Assembly: GCA_031286585.1 (NCBI GenBank)
Contig: JAITUC010000009.1
Coordinates: 248,001 to 312,000, forward strand
DNA from: Delftia acidovorans
GTDB taxonomy: Bacteria > Pseudomonadota > Gammaproteobacteria > Burkholderiales > Burkholderiaceae_C
Length of the DNA: 64,000 nt
Direction: 5' to 3'
The position numbers and the translations under genes were made by a program. Positions 9,294 through 18,953 of the stretch are shown here, in pieces. A model generated the notes under the pieces. The model did not search any database. It saw only the letters and a program-made list of their open reading frames with translations, and was not told the origin of the DNA. Positions within the stretch are counted from its first letter, which is position 1. The number at the start of each line of letters is the position of its first letter.

Positions 9294-11372
9294 CTATTGT
9301 CGTTGGACTGGATGACTGTTGTGCAATTGCCAGGCGCGCGCTCTCTCGGCCGGCAGGGGCGGCGCCACAAGGTATCCCTGCATCATGCCGCAGCCCAGCT
9401 CGCGCAAAAGCGCCAATTGGGCAGGTGTTTCCACGCCTTCCGCCACGATGTCCAGGTGCAGGCTGTGGCCCATCTGCACGATGGCGGTGACGATGGCCGT
9501 GTCGTCCTCGCTATCGGGGACGTCGGCGATGAAGGATCGGTCTATCTTGAGCTGGTTGATCGGGTGGCGGCGCAGGTAGGCCAGCGACGAGTAGCCGGTG
9601 CCGAAGTCGTCGATGGCCAGGCCCACGCCCAGGGCCTGCAGCGCCTGCAAGGTGTCCTGCACCTGCCCGCTGGTGTGCATCAGCGTGGATTCGGTCAGCT
9701 CGATGTGCAGCCAGCGCGCCTCCAGCCCCGTTTCCTCCAGCACCCGGGCCACCTCGCGCGCCATGTCGCGCTGGCGGAATTCCAACGCCGAGAGGTTCAC
9801 GGACAGCGGCACCGGCGCCAGGCCCTCGTCCTGCCACTGGCGCGCCTGGCGGCAGGCCTCTCGCAGCACCCAGTGGTCTATGGCCGAGATCAGGCCGCGC
9901 GCCTCGGCAAAGCCGATGAATTCGCCGGGAAGCACCAGGCCGCGCTGCGGATGGCGCCAGCGCACCAGGGCCTCGAAGCCCGCCAGCCGGCCATCGGCCG
10001 TGAAGGTCTGGGGCTGGTAGTACAGCTCGAACTCGCCGCGCTCCAGCGCGCCGCGCAGCTGCTGCTCCTGCATCAGCATCTGGGCCTGGGTGGCCTGGCC
10101 GTCCTGGGCAGGTGCATAGAACTGCAGGTTGCGGCGGCCGCTGTCCTTGGCCATGTGCATGGCGCTTTCGGCGCGGTTGAGCAGCTCTTCGGCGTTTTTC
10201 CCGTCGCCGGGGTACATGGCGATGCCCATGCACGGCGAGATCACCAGCGGCGTGCCATCGATGGCGCAGGGCGCCTCGATGATGCGCTGCAGGTGGCTGG
10301 CCTGGGTCTCCGCCTCCTGCGGGTCGGGGTCGTCGGTGAGCACGACCACGAACTCGTCGCCGCCCACGCGCGCCACCAGGTCGTGGGCGCGCACGCTGCC
10401 GCGCAGGCGCTGGGCGACCTCGCACAGCAGCAGGTCGCCGGCCTGGTGGCCCAGCGAGTCGTTGATGGTCTTGAAGTGGTCCAGGTCGATGATGAGCACG
10501 GCCAGCGTGCGCTGCTTGACCGAGGCCAGCGACAGCGCCTGGCGCAGCATCTGGATCAGGCGCACGCGGTTGGGCAACTGGGTGAGCTGGTCGTGCTGGG
10601 CCAGGAAGTCCATGCGCTCCTGCGCCAGCTGGCGCAGCGTGATGTCGCGCACCAGCACGATGCGGTAGGGCTCGCCCTCGGCCGGCATGGTCTTGGCCTC
10701 GATCTCCACGGGGATGCGGTGGCCGTCCTTGTGCTGGATGGCGCCGTCGAAGCGGTCCTCGCGGCCGCTGCGCATGTACTGCAGTGCGTAGAGGCGGAAC
10801 TCGGGGCAGATGTAGTCGAGTATGGGGCGGCCGGTCAGCTCGTCCAGCGTGTAGCCGGCCAGGCGGGACAGGGCCTCGTTGCCGTCGATGATCAGGCCGT
10901 CGCGGTGCATGACGATGGCCTCGGTCGTGACCTCGGTGAACTTGCGCATGCGCTCTTCGCTGTCGCGCACCTTCTGCGCCACATGGTGGTGGTGGCTCAC
11001 GTCGGTGATCTGCACCACGGCGCCCTGCAGCTGCCCGTGCTCGAAGTGCGGCATCAGCAGCGATTCGATATGGCGAGGCGGTCCATCCGGCTGGGGCACC
11101 TCGCGCTCGTAGCGCACATGTTCGCCGCGCAGGCCGCGCTCCACATGCTCGGCAATGAGCTGCCACACGGCTTCGCCCACGATCTCGCGCACGGTCTTGC
11201 CGATGGCCTCGGCGGGCGTCAATCCGAAATTGCGTGCGTAGTTGATGTTGGCGAAGCGGCAGCGCAGCGTGTGCGCATCGAAATAGGCCAGCATGGCCGG
11301 AGCCGTATCTGCTATCAGCCGCAGCAGCGTATCGTTGGGCCCCGTGATTTGCGCATCGACGTTCTCTGGCAT
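9294..11372 (-). CDS. PAS-PAS-GGDEF-EAL cyclic-di-GMP signalling protein
   Basis: A 692-residue soluble protein: two PAS domains (about residues 15-130 and 140-260), a GGDEF domain (about 275-430) and an EAL phosphodiesterase domain (about 445-685). The cyclase motif VGGDEF is intact and preceded by an RxxD I-site (RAHD). The EAL motif is intact in FEALVRW, with DDFGTGYSSL and the AEGVET lysine-lobe region. Both activities are therefore possible, and PAS ligands may set the balance. No membrane segment is seen. The ATG at 11372 is preceded by AGAGAATGCC-type sequence; upstream 11373-11544 holds no gene I can support. Confidence 0.92.
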   Translation of the reverse strand: MPENVDAQITGPNDTLLRLIADTAPAMLAYFDAHTLRCRFANINYARNFGLTPAEAIGKTVREIVGEAVWQLIAEHVERGLRGEHVRYEREVPQPDGPPRHIESLLMPHFEHGQLQGAVVQITDVSHHHHVAQKVRDSEERMRKFTEVTTEAIVMHRDGLIIDGNEALSRLAGYTLDELTGRPILDYICPEFRLYALQYMRSGREDRFDGAIQHKDGHRIPVEIEAKTMPAEGEPYRIVLVRDITLRQLAQERMDFLAQHDQLTQLPNRVRLIQMLRQALSLASVKQRTLAVLIIDLDHFKTINDSLGHQAGDLLLCEVAQRLRGSVRAHDLVARVGGDEFVVVLTDDPDPQEAETQASHLQRIIEAPCAIDGTPLVISPCMGIAMYPGDGKNAEELLNRAESAMHMAKDSGRRNLQFYAPAQDGQATQAQMLMQEQQLRGALERGEFELYYQPQTFTADGRLAGFEALVRWRHPQRGLVLPGEFIGFAEARGLISAIDHWVLREACRQARQWQDEGLAPVPLSVNLSALEFRQRDMAREVARVLEETGLEARWLHIELTESTLMHTSGQVQDTLQALQALGVGLAIDDFGTGYSSLAYLRRHPINQLKIDRSFIADVPDSEDDTAIVTAIVQMGHSLHLDIVAEGVETPAQLALLRELGCGMMQGYLVAPPLPAERARAWQLHNSHPVQRQ

Positions 11373-11544
11373 TCGTCCCCCTCGCTGGGGATTTATAGCG
11401 GAATCGCCGAGATTTTGATAGCGCTCTTGTGCGAGGGTGAGCGGCCGCTGACGCGAGGGAGCGCGTGCGGCTGTCGAGCATCCGGGGCGGCCGTGGCGGC
11501 CTGTCTTTTTTTTGCAGCGCCGCATCACGGGCGGCGCGGCCTGC

Positions 11545-12048
11545 TTACTTGAGCAGGTCCTGCACCTGTCCCAGCGCAGCCTGGGCGCACTTGTCATCCA
11601 GGTGGCCGCCGGGCGCGCCGCCGATGCCCACGGCGCCGATCACCTCGCTGCCCACCTTCACCGGCAGGCCGCCGCCCAGCAGCAGGTAGCCGGGAATGTT
11701 CACCAGGTTGGCGGCGCCGGGGTTCTTCTGCGCGCCTTCCATGATGGCCAGCGTGCTGTTCTTGGCCGATGCGGCCGTATAGGCCTTCAGCCGGCTGGCC
11801 TCCAGCGTGTGGGGGCCGGCATTGTCGGCGCGCTGCACGGCGCGCACGGTGCCGGCACGGTCCACCACGGTGGCGGTGACGGCATGGCCGTCGGCGGCGC
11901 AGGCGGCCACGCTGCGTGCGGCGATCTGGTTGGCCAGCTCCAGCGACATGTTCTTTTCCGTGCGCACGGCCTCGGCCTGGGCGGCGGTGGCGATCAGGCC
12001 CAGGGTCAGGGCAGCGAGGGTGGCGAGCTGGGTGGCGTGGCGTTGCAT
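11545..12048 (-). CDS. Exported GlcG/HbpS-family heme-binding-like protein
   Basis: A 167-residue protein with a clear Sec signal peptide (hydrophobic residues 7-24, cleavage after AAQA-EA). The mature part is a GlcG/HbpS domain (DUF336): LANQIAARSVAACAADG, VTATVVDRAGTVRAVQRADNAG and GGLPVKVGSEVIGAVGIGGAPGGHLDDKCAQAAL are typical. Family members bind heme or act next to redox enzymes; function here is unknown. The strong site AAGGAGAAGACC precedes the ATG. A two-component system is 160 bp upstream in the same direction. Confidence 0.85.
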   Translation of the reverse strand: MQRHATQLATLAALTLGLIATAAQAEAVRTEKNMSLELANQIAARSVAACAADGHAVTATVVDRAGTVRAVQRADNAGPHTLEASRLKAYTAASAKNSTLAIMEGAQKNPGAANLVNIPGYLLLGGGLPVKVGSEVIGAVGIGGAPGGHLDDKCAQAALGQVQDLLK

Positions 12049-12208
12049 GGTCTTCTCCTTGGGGGACAGTACGGCCCGGGCCACAAGCCCGGATGACATG
12101 CACGCACTGTAGAAAATGCCGCCGCCGCGCACCATTCGGACGGTTACGCGCGGCGCTGCGTAGAAATACGGAGAAGCCAGGCGCGCTGCTGGGCGAGGAG
12201 GTGGCGTT

Positions 12209-12850
12209 TCAAGCGCCCGCCGCCGTGTCCGCCAGGCTTGCGTAGCGGCGTATGAGCTGGGCCAGGCTGGGCGCCTCCAGCTTGGCGAAGAGGTTGGCAC
12301 GGTGCGTTTCCACCGTGCGCGGCGACAGCTCCAGGCTGCGACCTATCTCCTTGTTGGTCAGGCCCTGCACGATCAGCGCCAGCACCTCGCGCTCGCGCGC
12401 CGAGAGCTGGGCGAAGCGCTGCTGCGCATCGCGGTCGGCCTGCTGGCGTTCGCGCGACTGCACATGCTGGCGCACGGCGCCTTGCAGCGCGTCGATCAGC
12501 ACTTCGTCATCCACGGGCTTTTCCAGGAACTCGGCCGCGCCGGCCTTGAAGGCGCGCCGGCACATGTCCACCGTGCCATGCCCGGTGAGCATGATCACGG
12601 GCTGGTCCACGCCCTGCTCCACCAGACGGCCGAGCAGGGCCAGTCCGCCGATGCCGGGCATGCGCACGTCCAGCACGATGGCGCCTATGCCCTGGCGGTC
12701 CAGCCCTTCGAGAAAGGCCAGCGGATCGGCCCAGCACTGCACGCGCAGGCCCACGGTGCCGATCAGCAGGGCCAGGCTGTCGCGCACGGCCTCGTCGTCA
12801 TCGACCAGATGGATCAGCGGGGACAGGTCTTGGGCAGGCGCGGCGGTCAT
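12209..12850 (-). CDS. Response regulator, FixJ/LuxR type
   Basis: A 213-residue regulator. Receiver domain residues 12-125 carry the acidic pair in LVDDDEAVRDS, phospho-acceptor D61 in IVLDVRMPG, and the lysine in FLEKPVDD near residue 109. A LuxR-type helix-turn-helix (LSAREREVLALIVQGLTNKEIG, SPRTVETHR) occupies residues about 148-205. The start ATG overlaps the kinase stop by 4 bp (ATGA), so the pair is translationally coupled. Confidence 0.93.
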   Translation of the reverse strand: MTAAPAQDLSPLIHLVDDDEAVRDSLALLIGTVGLRVQCWADPLAFLEGLDRQGIGAIVLDVRMPGIGGLALLGRLVEQGVDQPVIMLTGHGTVDMCRRAFKAGAAEFLEKPVDDEVLIDALQGAVRQHVQSRERQQADRDAQQRFAQLSAREREVLALIVQGLTNKEIGRSLELSPRTVETHRANLFAKLEAPSLAQLIRRYASLADTAAGA

Positions 12851-14412
12851 GGATTCTGTGGTGGTGGTGTGGATGCGGTGGGGGCGGCGCGTGCCGTGGA
12901 TGCCTTGGCGCATGCATCGGCGCACGCAGCAGGCAGCAGCAGTTCGAAGCGGGCTCCGCTGCCCGATCTCGAGGGGGCCAGTTCCAGGCTGCCGCCCATG
13001 GACTCGGCCAGGCTCTGGCTCAGCGTCAGGCCCAGTCCCAGGCCCTGGGCGCGGCCCGTGGCAAACGGGGTGAACAGGCGCTGGCGCATCTCGGGCGACA
13101 CGCCGGGACCGCTGTCCTGCACCGCCACCAGCAGGCGGCTGTCGCGTCGTTCCAGTTCCACCCGCAGATGGCGTGTTGCGGGCGGCTGCTCGTGCATGGC
13201 CTGCAGCGCATTGACCAGCAGGTTATGCAGTATCTGCTGCACGGCCACGGGGTCGGCCTGTGCGGCGGGCAGATCGGCGGCCTGCACTTTCATCTGCACC
13301 TTGACCTGGACCTGGCGGCGCCGCAGCTCGGGCTCCAGCAGATAAAGCGCTTCGGCAACGGCCTGGTTCAGATCCAGCGGCTCGGCCTGGGGCGCAAGCC
13401 CCGGCTGCTCCACCAGGCGGCGCAGCCGGCCCACCACGGCGGACGCGCGCTTGGCCTGCTCGGCCGCCTGTGCCATCGCCTGGCGGGCGGCGTCCAGCTC
13501 GGGCGGGTCCTCGGCCAGCAGGCGGCGCGCGGCCTGGCTGCTGGAAAGCACGGCCGTCAGCGGCTGGTTCAGCTCATGTGCCATGCCGGCGGCCAGTTCG
13601 CCCAGCGTATTGAGCCGCGCCACCTGGCCCAACTGCAGCAACTGCTCGGCACGGCGGCGGGCCACGCGCTGGCGCAGCAGGGTGCGCAGCGCGGCCGCGG
13701 CCAGCGCACAGCCCAGGGCCCAGCCCAGCATGGCCGTCCAGGGCAGCACCGAGGCGTCCAGCGGCTGGCGCAGGTACAGCACCAGCGGCTGGCTGGGCGA
13801 GGCCAGAGTCTTGCTCACGTCCCAGGACCATGTGCTCCAGCCTGGCGAGCCGGTGCTGCCTGGCTGGATCAGGAATTCCTGTCCGCCCAGGGCCAGCCAG
13901 GCGCGCACCGGGCTGGTGGCGGGTGGCATGGGCCACTCGTCGGCGGGAATCGTGGCCCGCAGGTCCAGCAGCAGTGCATAGCTGGCCGGCAGCCCGGCCT
14001 GCACCAGATACAGGCGGCCCCGGGCCAGATCGGCCAGGGCCAGTTCGGCATGGCCGCTGGCCTGGGAGCGGCGCTCGGCCTCGGCCATGCCGTACGGCCA
14101 GGGCGCGGGCCAGGACTCGCCTGCGGCGGCCGAGCGGCGCGCCACATCCAGCACCTGCGGATACAGGCGCGGCAGCTGCTTCCACGAGGCCTGATCGGGC
14201 GCGGGCTGGCGCGGCTGCAGCAGCGCCAGCGTGCCCAGGATGGCATCGTGCTGCACCATGCGCTGGCTCAGCAGCCGGTGGGCAATGCGGGCATCGGTAT
14301 CGAAGACCTCGCGCAGCGACTGCAGGCGAGCGTGCGCCAGCCAGGCCGCGCCGCAGCCTGCGGCCACGGCCCAGGCCAGCATCCAACCCGCTGATCGCTG
14401 CCATCCATTCAT
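12847..14412 (-). CDS. Sensor histidine kinase
   Basis: A 521-residue membrane kinase. A transmembrane segment near residues 8-26 and another near 230-250 flank a periplasmic sensor region of about 200 residues. The dimerisation histidine is in GMAHELNQPLTAV (near H277), followed by the N-box NLLVNALQAM, G1 DSGPGVS and G2 GLGLGLTLSQSLAESMGG of the ATPase domain. The H-box ELNQPL form is typical of kinases paired with FixJ or DctD-like regulators (DctB, TtrS, TodS). The ligand is unknown. Start at 14412; divergent from the CDF transporter gene. Confidence 0.9.
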   Translation of the reverse strand: MNGWQRSAGWMLAWAVAAGCGAAWLAHARLQSLREVFDTDARIAHRLLSQRMVQHDAILGTLALLQPRQPAPDQASWKQLPRLYPQVLDVARRSAAAGESWPAPWPYGMAEAERRSQASGHAELALADLARGRLYLVQAGLPASYALLLDLRATIPADEWPMPPATSPVRAWLALGGQEFLIQPGSTGSPGWSTWSWDVSKTLASPSQPLVLYLRQPLDASVLPWTAMLGWALGCALAAAALRTLLRQRVARRRAEQLLQLGQVARLNTLGELAAGMAHELNQPLTAVLSSSQAARRLLAEDPPELDAARQAMAQAAEQAKRASAVVGRLRRLVEQPGLAPQAEPLDLNQAVAEALYLLEPELRRRQVQVKVQMKVQAADLPAAQADPVAVQQILHNLLVNALQAMHEQPPATRHLRVELERRDSRLLVAVQDSGPGVSPEMRQRLFTPFATGRAQGLGLGLTLSQSLAESMGGSLELAPSRSGSGARFELLLPAACADACAKASTARAAPTASTPPPQNP

Positions 14413-14485
14413 GGCGCGGATTCTGGCATGCGGCCCGCACAGGCAGTGGTCTAATCCGCAGCACCCCCACCTATCGCAGCGCAGC

Positions 14486-15472
14486 ATGGCCGAATCCACT
14501 CCATCTACCGCCAACGCACCCGCCTGGATGGCGCCGCACAGCCTGCTGCGCATCTCGGTGGTCGTGGCGCTGCTCACCATCGTGCTCAAGACCCTGGCCT
14601 GGTGGCTGACGGGCTCGGTGGGCCTGCTGTCGGATGCGCTCGAATCCTTCGTCAACCTGGCCGGCGCCGTGTTCGCGCTGACCATGGTCACCATCGCCAA
14701 GCGGCCGGCCGACACCGATCATCCCTATGGCCACCACAAGGCCGAGTACTTCTCTGCGGGCTTCGAGGGCATCCTGGTCATCGGCGCCAGCCTGGCCATC
14801 GCCTGGGCGGCGCTGGCGCGGCTGTGGAACCCGCAGCCGCTGGAGCAACTGGGCTGGGGCCTGGCGCTTTCCGTGGTCAGCTCCGCCCTCAACGGGCTGC
14901 TGGCCGTGGCCATGCTGCGTTCGGCGCGACAGCACCGCTCCATGGCGCTGGAGGGTGATGCCCGCCACCTGCTCACCGATGTCTGGACCTCGGCCGGCGT
15001 CGTCATCGGCCTGATCGGCGCATCGCTGACGGGCTGGCTGTGGCTGGACGCGGCCGTGGCCATAGGCGTGGCGCTGAACATCTGCGTGCAGGGCGCACAA
15101 CTGGTCTGGCAATCTTCCCAGGGCCTGATGGACCAGGCGCTGGACGCGCCCGAGCGCCTGCGCATCGACACCGTGCTGGACCGCCATGCGCACCGTGAGC
15201 ATGGCGTGGTCTTTGACAACATCTCCAGCCGGCGCGCCGGCGAACGCAGCTTTGCCGACCTGCACATGCATGTGCCCGGCGACTGGAGCGTGGCCCGCGC
15301 CGCGCGGCTGCGCACCGAGATCGAGGCCGAACTGCTGCAGGCCGTGCCCGGCCTGTATGCGCGCATCGAGCTGCTGCCCCTGGGCATGCAGACCGCCATG
15401 GAAGCCGCCATCGAGGCGGCGGGCCAGGCGGACACTCCTTTCCCCTCCACCGACAAGAACCCACCACCATGA
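14486..15472 (+). CDS. Cation diffusion facilitator transporter
   Basis: A 328-residue inner-membrane metal exporter of the CDF family. About six membrane segments cover residues 20-215. The helix-2 metal site appears as [11 protein letters not shown], then YGHHKAEY after TM3, and the helix-5 site [12 protein letters not shown]. The C-terminal cytoplasmic domain (residues 220-310) carries DLHMHVPGD. Likely substrates are zinc, iron, cobalt or cadmium; the variant SDxxE in helix 2 makes the ion hard to assign. The stop overlaps the dtd start (ATGA), so the two are coupled. Confidence 0.88.
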   Translation: MAESTPSTANAPAWMAPHSLLRISVVVALLTIVLKTLAWWLTGSVGLLSDALESFVNLAGAVFALTMVTIAKRPADTDHPYGHHKAEYFSAGFEGILVIGASLAIAWAALARLWNPQPLEQLGWGLALSVVSSALNGLLAVAMLRSARQHRSMALEGDARHLLTDVWTSAGVVIGLIGASLTGWLWLDAAVAIGVALNICVQGAQLVWQSSQGLMDQALDAPERLRIDTVLDRHAHREHGVVFDNISSRRAGERSFADLHMHVPGDWSVARAARLRTEIEAELLQAVPGLYARIELLPLGMQTAMEAAIEAAGQADTPFPSTDKNPPP

Positions 15473-15939
15473 TCAGCATCCTGCAGCGCGTGAAAGAGGC
15501 ACGCGTGGAAATCGACGGCCAGGTCGCCGGCCGCATAGGCCCCGGCCTGCTGGCCCTGGTCTGCGCCGAGCGCGGCGACACCGAGGCCGAGGCCGACAAG
15601 CTGCTGGCCAAGATGCTCAAGCTGCGCATCTTTGCCGACGACGCGGGCAAGATGAACCGCAGCGTGCAGGACCTTGACGGGCAGGGCGCCTGCGGCGGCC
15701 TGCTCATCGTCAGCCAGTTCACGCTGGCGGCCGATACCGGCGGCGGCAACCGCCCCAGCTTCACGCGCGCCGCGCCACCGGCCGAGGGCGAGCGCCTGTA
15801 CGACTACATCGTCCAGCGGGCGCGCGCCCTGCACCCGGAAGTCGCCACGGGCCGCTTCGGGGCCGACATGCAGGTGCACCTGCTCAACGACGGGCCCGTG
15901 ACCATTCCGCTGTCGATCGCCCCGGCCGCTGCGGCATAG
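15469..15939 (+). CDS. dtd: D-aminoacyl-tRNA deacylase
   Basis: A 156-residue editing enzyme that removes D-amino acids (and glycine mischarged on tRNA-Ala) from tRNA. The two conserved motifs are SQFTLAAD near residue 83 and [11 protein letters not shown] near residue 94 (the family motif is NxGP-like at the second site; here the region reads DGPVTIPL at the C-terminus). Size matches the DTD1 family. Cytoplasmic; coupled to the CDF gene. Confidence 0.95.
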   Translation: MISILQRVKEARVEIDGQVAGRIGPGLLALVCAERGDTEAEADKLLAKMLKLRIFADDAGKMNRSVQDLDGQGACGGLLIVSQFTLAADTGGGNRPSFTRAAPPAEGERLYDYIVQRARALHPEVATGRFGADMQVHLLNDGPVTIPLSIAPAAAA

Positions 15940-16052
15940 CCCTGCGCTGCAAGGTGCGGATTCTGGCGCGATTTGCGGGTGGATCGAGGCCGGCGCGGGG
16001 CGCCAAAGACCGTATTCTTGCGGCCTCAGCATTCACCGACAGACCGACGACC

Positions 16053-17828
16053 ATGAAGAACCATCCGTTCAAAGCCTCCACCCTGGCCCTTGCCATGAGC
16101 ATGGCCCTGGCGTGGAGCGGCGCGGCCGGCGCCGACACCCTCAGAAAGCCCGCGCTGGACGCGCTGGCCCAGGCGCAGCCGGCTCCCACCGACTTCGCCA
16201 GCTTTCTGAAGCAGGCCGCAGCCGCGCAGCCGGGCATTGCCCAGGCCGTGCAGCGCCATGCCGCAGGCGCAGCACTCACGGGCGACGACCTCAACCACAT
16301 CGCCCGCCTGCTGGGCCTGTACACGCGGCTCACGCAGGAGCAGGCCGTGCTCGCCAGCATCGAGCGCATGGTCGCCCTGCCCACGGTGCGCGATGCCAAG
16401 GTGCCGCCCCATGAAAGCCCGGCCATCCTGGCTTTCGGCGAACTGGTGCAGCAGATGGCCGGGGACTTCGGCCTGCAGTACCGCAACGTGGACAACCGCA
16501 TCTTCGAAGTCACTCTGCCTGCGAACAACGCGAACAACGCGAACGTGGTTGCCGATGAATTCGGCATCCTCACCCATGCAGACGTCGTGCCCGTCGTCCC
16601 CGCCGAATGGGTGCTGGACGGCCGGGCCATCGACCCCTTCAAGGTCACGCGCGTGGGCGACAAGCTCTACGGGCGCGGAACCATCGATGACAAGGGCTCC
16701 ATCGCCACCGTGCTGTTCGCCATGAAGGCCGTCAAGGACAGCGGCCTGCCCCTGTCGCGCGGCATACGCCTCATGATCGAGACCACCGAGGAAACGGGCG
16801 GCGACGCCATGAAGTACTACCAGGGCAAGACCACGCTGCCCGCCTACAACATCGTGCTGGACAGCAAGTACCCCGCCGTCGTTGCAGAAAAAGGCTCGGG
16901 CGCGCTCAAGGCCATGTTTGACGACGTGAAGGCCGACCCCGCCCAGCCCGCCATCACCGCCATGGCCGGCGCCGCATCGGCCAACGCCATTGCCCAGACC
17001 GCCACCGCCACCATCACGGCCGGCGACGAAGCTGCCATCGAGGCCATCGCCGCGCGCCTGCAGGCGGCCAAGGGTGACTTCACCGCCAGCTATGCAGGGC
17101 AGGGCGGGCCGTTCGCCATCGACATCCAGCGCAGCGGCACCGCAGCCACCGTCAAGGTCACGGGCACCTCGGCCCACGGCTCGCGCCCCGAGGAAGGCGT
17201 CAACCCCGTGCCGCGCCTGACGCTGTTCCTGCAGCAGGTGCTCATGCCCACCGATGGCGTGGCCCTGGTCCAGACCAATGCCTACAGCAACGCCCTGCGC
17301 TACATCAACGGCGCCTTCGGCCTCGACTACTTCGGCAAGCAGTTGGGCGTGGCCTACGCCGACGACTTCATGGGCCCGCTGACCCTGTCGCCCAACCTCA
17401 TCAAGGCGGCAGACGGCAAGCTGGAAGTCACCACCAACGTGCGCATGCCGCGCGGCAAGACGCCCGAGCAGCTGCGCGCCGAAGTCGAGCAGCGCATCAC
17501 CCGCTGGAGCGCAGTCGCCAAGGTTCCCCTGACCCTGCAATACACCCAGGGCAACTGGATGGCGCGCGACCCCAAGGGCGCCTGGCTGTCCACCCTGCTC
17601 AACATCTTCGGCGACACCACGGGCCTGGACGCCAAGCCCGTGCCCACGGCCGGCAGCACCACGGCCAAGCTCATGCCCAACGCCATCAACTTCGGCCCCG
17701 CCATGCCCGGCAAGAAGTACACGGCGCACAACGCGCTCGAATACAAGGAACTGCCCGACCTGCGCGCCGACATGCAGATGTTCACGGAAATGCTGGTGCG
17801 CATCGGGAATCTGAAGCAGATGCAGTGA
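16053..17828 (+). CDS. Exported M20-family metallopeptidase
   Basis: A 591-residue dipeptidase-like enzyme with an N-terminal signal peptide (residues 1-26, ending GAAGA-DT). Zinc-site motifs are recognisable: HADVVPVVPAEW near residue 178, GRGTIDDKGS near residue 210 and the catalytic glutamates in ETTEETGG near residue 247. The lid domain follows and the final histidine is in YTAHNALEYKE. Resembles PepV/Xaa-His dipeptidases but is periplasmic, so it probably recycles exogenous peptides. A strong terminator follows 18 bp after the stop. Confidence 0.9.
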   Translation: MKNHPFKASTLALAMSMALAWSGAAGADTLRKPALDALAQAQPAPTDFASFLKQAAAAQPGIAQAVQRHAAGAALTGDDLNHIARLLGLYTRLTQEQAVLASIERMVALPTVRDAKVPPHESPAILAFGELVQQMAGDFGLQYRNVDNRIFEVTLPANNANNANVVADEFGILTHADVVPVVPAEWVLDGRAIDPFKVTRVGDKLYGRGTIDDKGSIATVLFAMKAVKDSGLPLSRGIRLMIETTEETGGDAMKYYQGKTTLPAYNIVLDSKYPAVVAEKGSGALKAMFDDVKADPAQPAITAMAGAASANAIAQTATATITAGDEAAIEAIAARLQAAKGDFTASYAGQGGPFAIDIQRSGTAATVKVTGTSAHGSRPEEGVNPVPRLTLFLQQVLMPTDGVALVQTNAYSNALRYINGAFGLDYFGKQLGVAYADDFMGPLTLSPNLIKAADGKLEVTTNVRMPRGKTPEQLRAEVEQRITRWSAVAKVPLTLQYTQGNWMARDPKGAWLSTLLNIFGDTTGLDAKPVPTAGSTTAKLMPNAINFGPAMPGKKYTAHNALEYKELPDLRADMQMFTEMLVRIGNLKQMQ

Positions 17829-17845
17829 TCGTTCACCGGGATGCA

Positions 17846-17873
17846 AAGGCGCCTTGTGGAGGCAAGGCGCCTT
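17846..17873 (+). terminator. Rho-independent terminator
   Basis: A perfect 11-bp stem (17846-17856 with 17863-17873, arms AAGGCGCCTTG and CAAGGCGCCTT) with a 6-base loop, followed by TTTATT. It ends the M20 peptidase transcript and insulates cas1 from upstream reading. Confidence 0.9.
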
Positions 17874-17939
17874 TTTATTCCTGGGTCAAGCCATTGAAGG
17901 GGATTGGCAATTTGATACAACTCCCTGCGGGAGGCTGCA

Positions 17940-18953
17940 ATGCAGGATATCAAGGGCCAGGATCTCAAGACCATTCTCCATTCCAAGCGCGCCAACATCT
18001 ATTACCTTGAGCACTGCCGTGTCCTGGTCAATGGCGGGCGTGTGGAATATGTGACCGATGCCGGCAAGCGAAGCCTGTATTGGAGTATTCCCATTGCCAA
18101 CACCACCAGCATCCTGCTGGGCACCGGCACATCCATCACGCAGGCGGCCATGCGGGAACTGGCCAAGGCCGGGGTGCTGGTGGGCTTTTGCGGTGGCGGC
18201 GGCACGCCTTTGTTCAGCGCCAATGAAGTCGATGTGGAAGTCGCCTGGCTGACTCCGCAAAGCGAATACCGGCCCACCGAATACCTTCAGGCGTGGGTCC
18301 GGTTCTGGTTCGACGAGGAATTGCGCCTGCACGCGGCCCGGCAATTGCAGGCCTGCCGATTGCAGCGGCTGCAGCAGGAATGGGGTGCACGTGCCTTGCG
18401 TGAATCCGGCTTTGCCGTGGATATGGAACGCCTGAAGGCGCTGGTGCAGCAATTCACGGCGCTGCTGGCCAATGCGCCCGATGTGATGACACTGCTGACC
18501 GATGAGGCACGGCTGACCAAGGCCTTGTTCAAGCTCGCCGTGGACGCCGTGGGATATGGCGAATTCACGCGCGCCAAGCGCGGCACCGGCACCGATGCAG
18601 CCAACCGGTATCTGGACCATGGCAACTACCTGGCCTACGGACTGGGCGCCACGGCCACCTGGGTGCTGGGCCTGCCCCACGGCCTGGCCGTGCTCCATGG
18701 CAAGACGCGGCGTGGTGGCCTGGTGTTCGACGCTGCCGACCTGGTCAAGGATGCGGCCATCCTGCCGCAGGCCTTTCTGTCGGCCATGCGCGGCGACGAC
18801 GAGCAGCAGTTCCGTCGCCAATGCATTGAGGCCCTTACGCGCAGCGAATCGCTGGACTTCATCATCGACACGCTCAAGCGCATTGCCGTCGACACGGCGC
18901 GCATTGCCAGTGCACCCGCCACACCTGCCGCTGCGCAGGAGGCCGGCACATGA
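17940..18953 (+). CDS. cas1: Type I-F CRISPR integrase Cas1
   Basis: A 337-residue Cas1f. The metal-binding catalytic residues are E189 (TDEARL), H253 (LHGKTRRGG), D264 and D267 (FDAADLVKD), matching the I-F family positions. With Cas2-3 it integrates new spacers at the leader end. The ATG at 17940 has a GGGAGGC site upstream. The stop overlaps the cas2-3 start by 4 bp (ATGA), so Cas1 and Cas2-3 are translationally coupled as in other I-F systems. The promoter must lie in the 66 bp after the preceding terminator. Confidence 0.97.
   Translation: MQDIKGQDLKTILHSKRANIYYLEHCRVLVNGGRVEYVTDAGKRSLYWSIPIANTTSILLGTGTSITQAAMRELAKAGVLVGFCGGGGTPLFSANEVDVEVAWLTPQSEYRPTEYLQAWVRFWFDEELRLHAARQLQACRLQRLQQEWGARALRESGFAVDMERLKALVQQFTALLANAPDVMTLLTDEARLTKALFKLAVDAVGYGEFTRAKRGTGTDAANRYLDHGNYLAYGLGATATWVLGLPHGLAVLHGKTRRGGLVFDAADLVKDAAILPQAFLSAMRGDDEQQFRRQCIEALTRSESLDFIIDTLKRIAVDTARIASAPATPAAAQEAGT

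Noticed and set aside
6471..11552. Very long plus-strand open frame opposite the diguanylate cyclase, amn and PAS-GGDEF-EAL genes
   Set aside because: It is a GC-rich shadow frame; the minus strand carries three intact families with catalytic motifs, and the plus frame has low-complexity His/Gln/Ala/Val composition.
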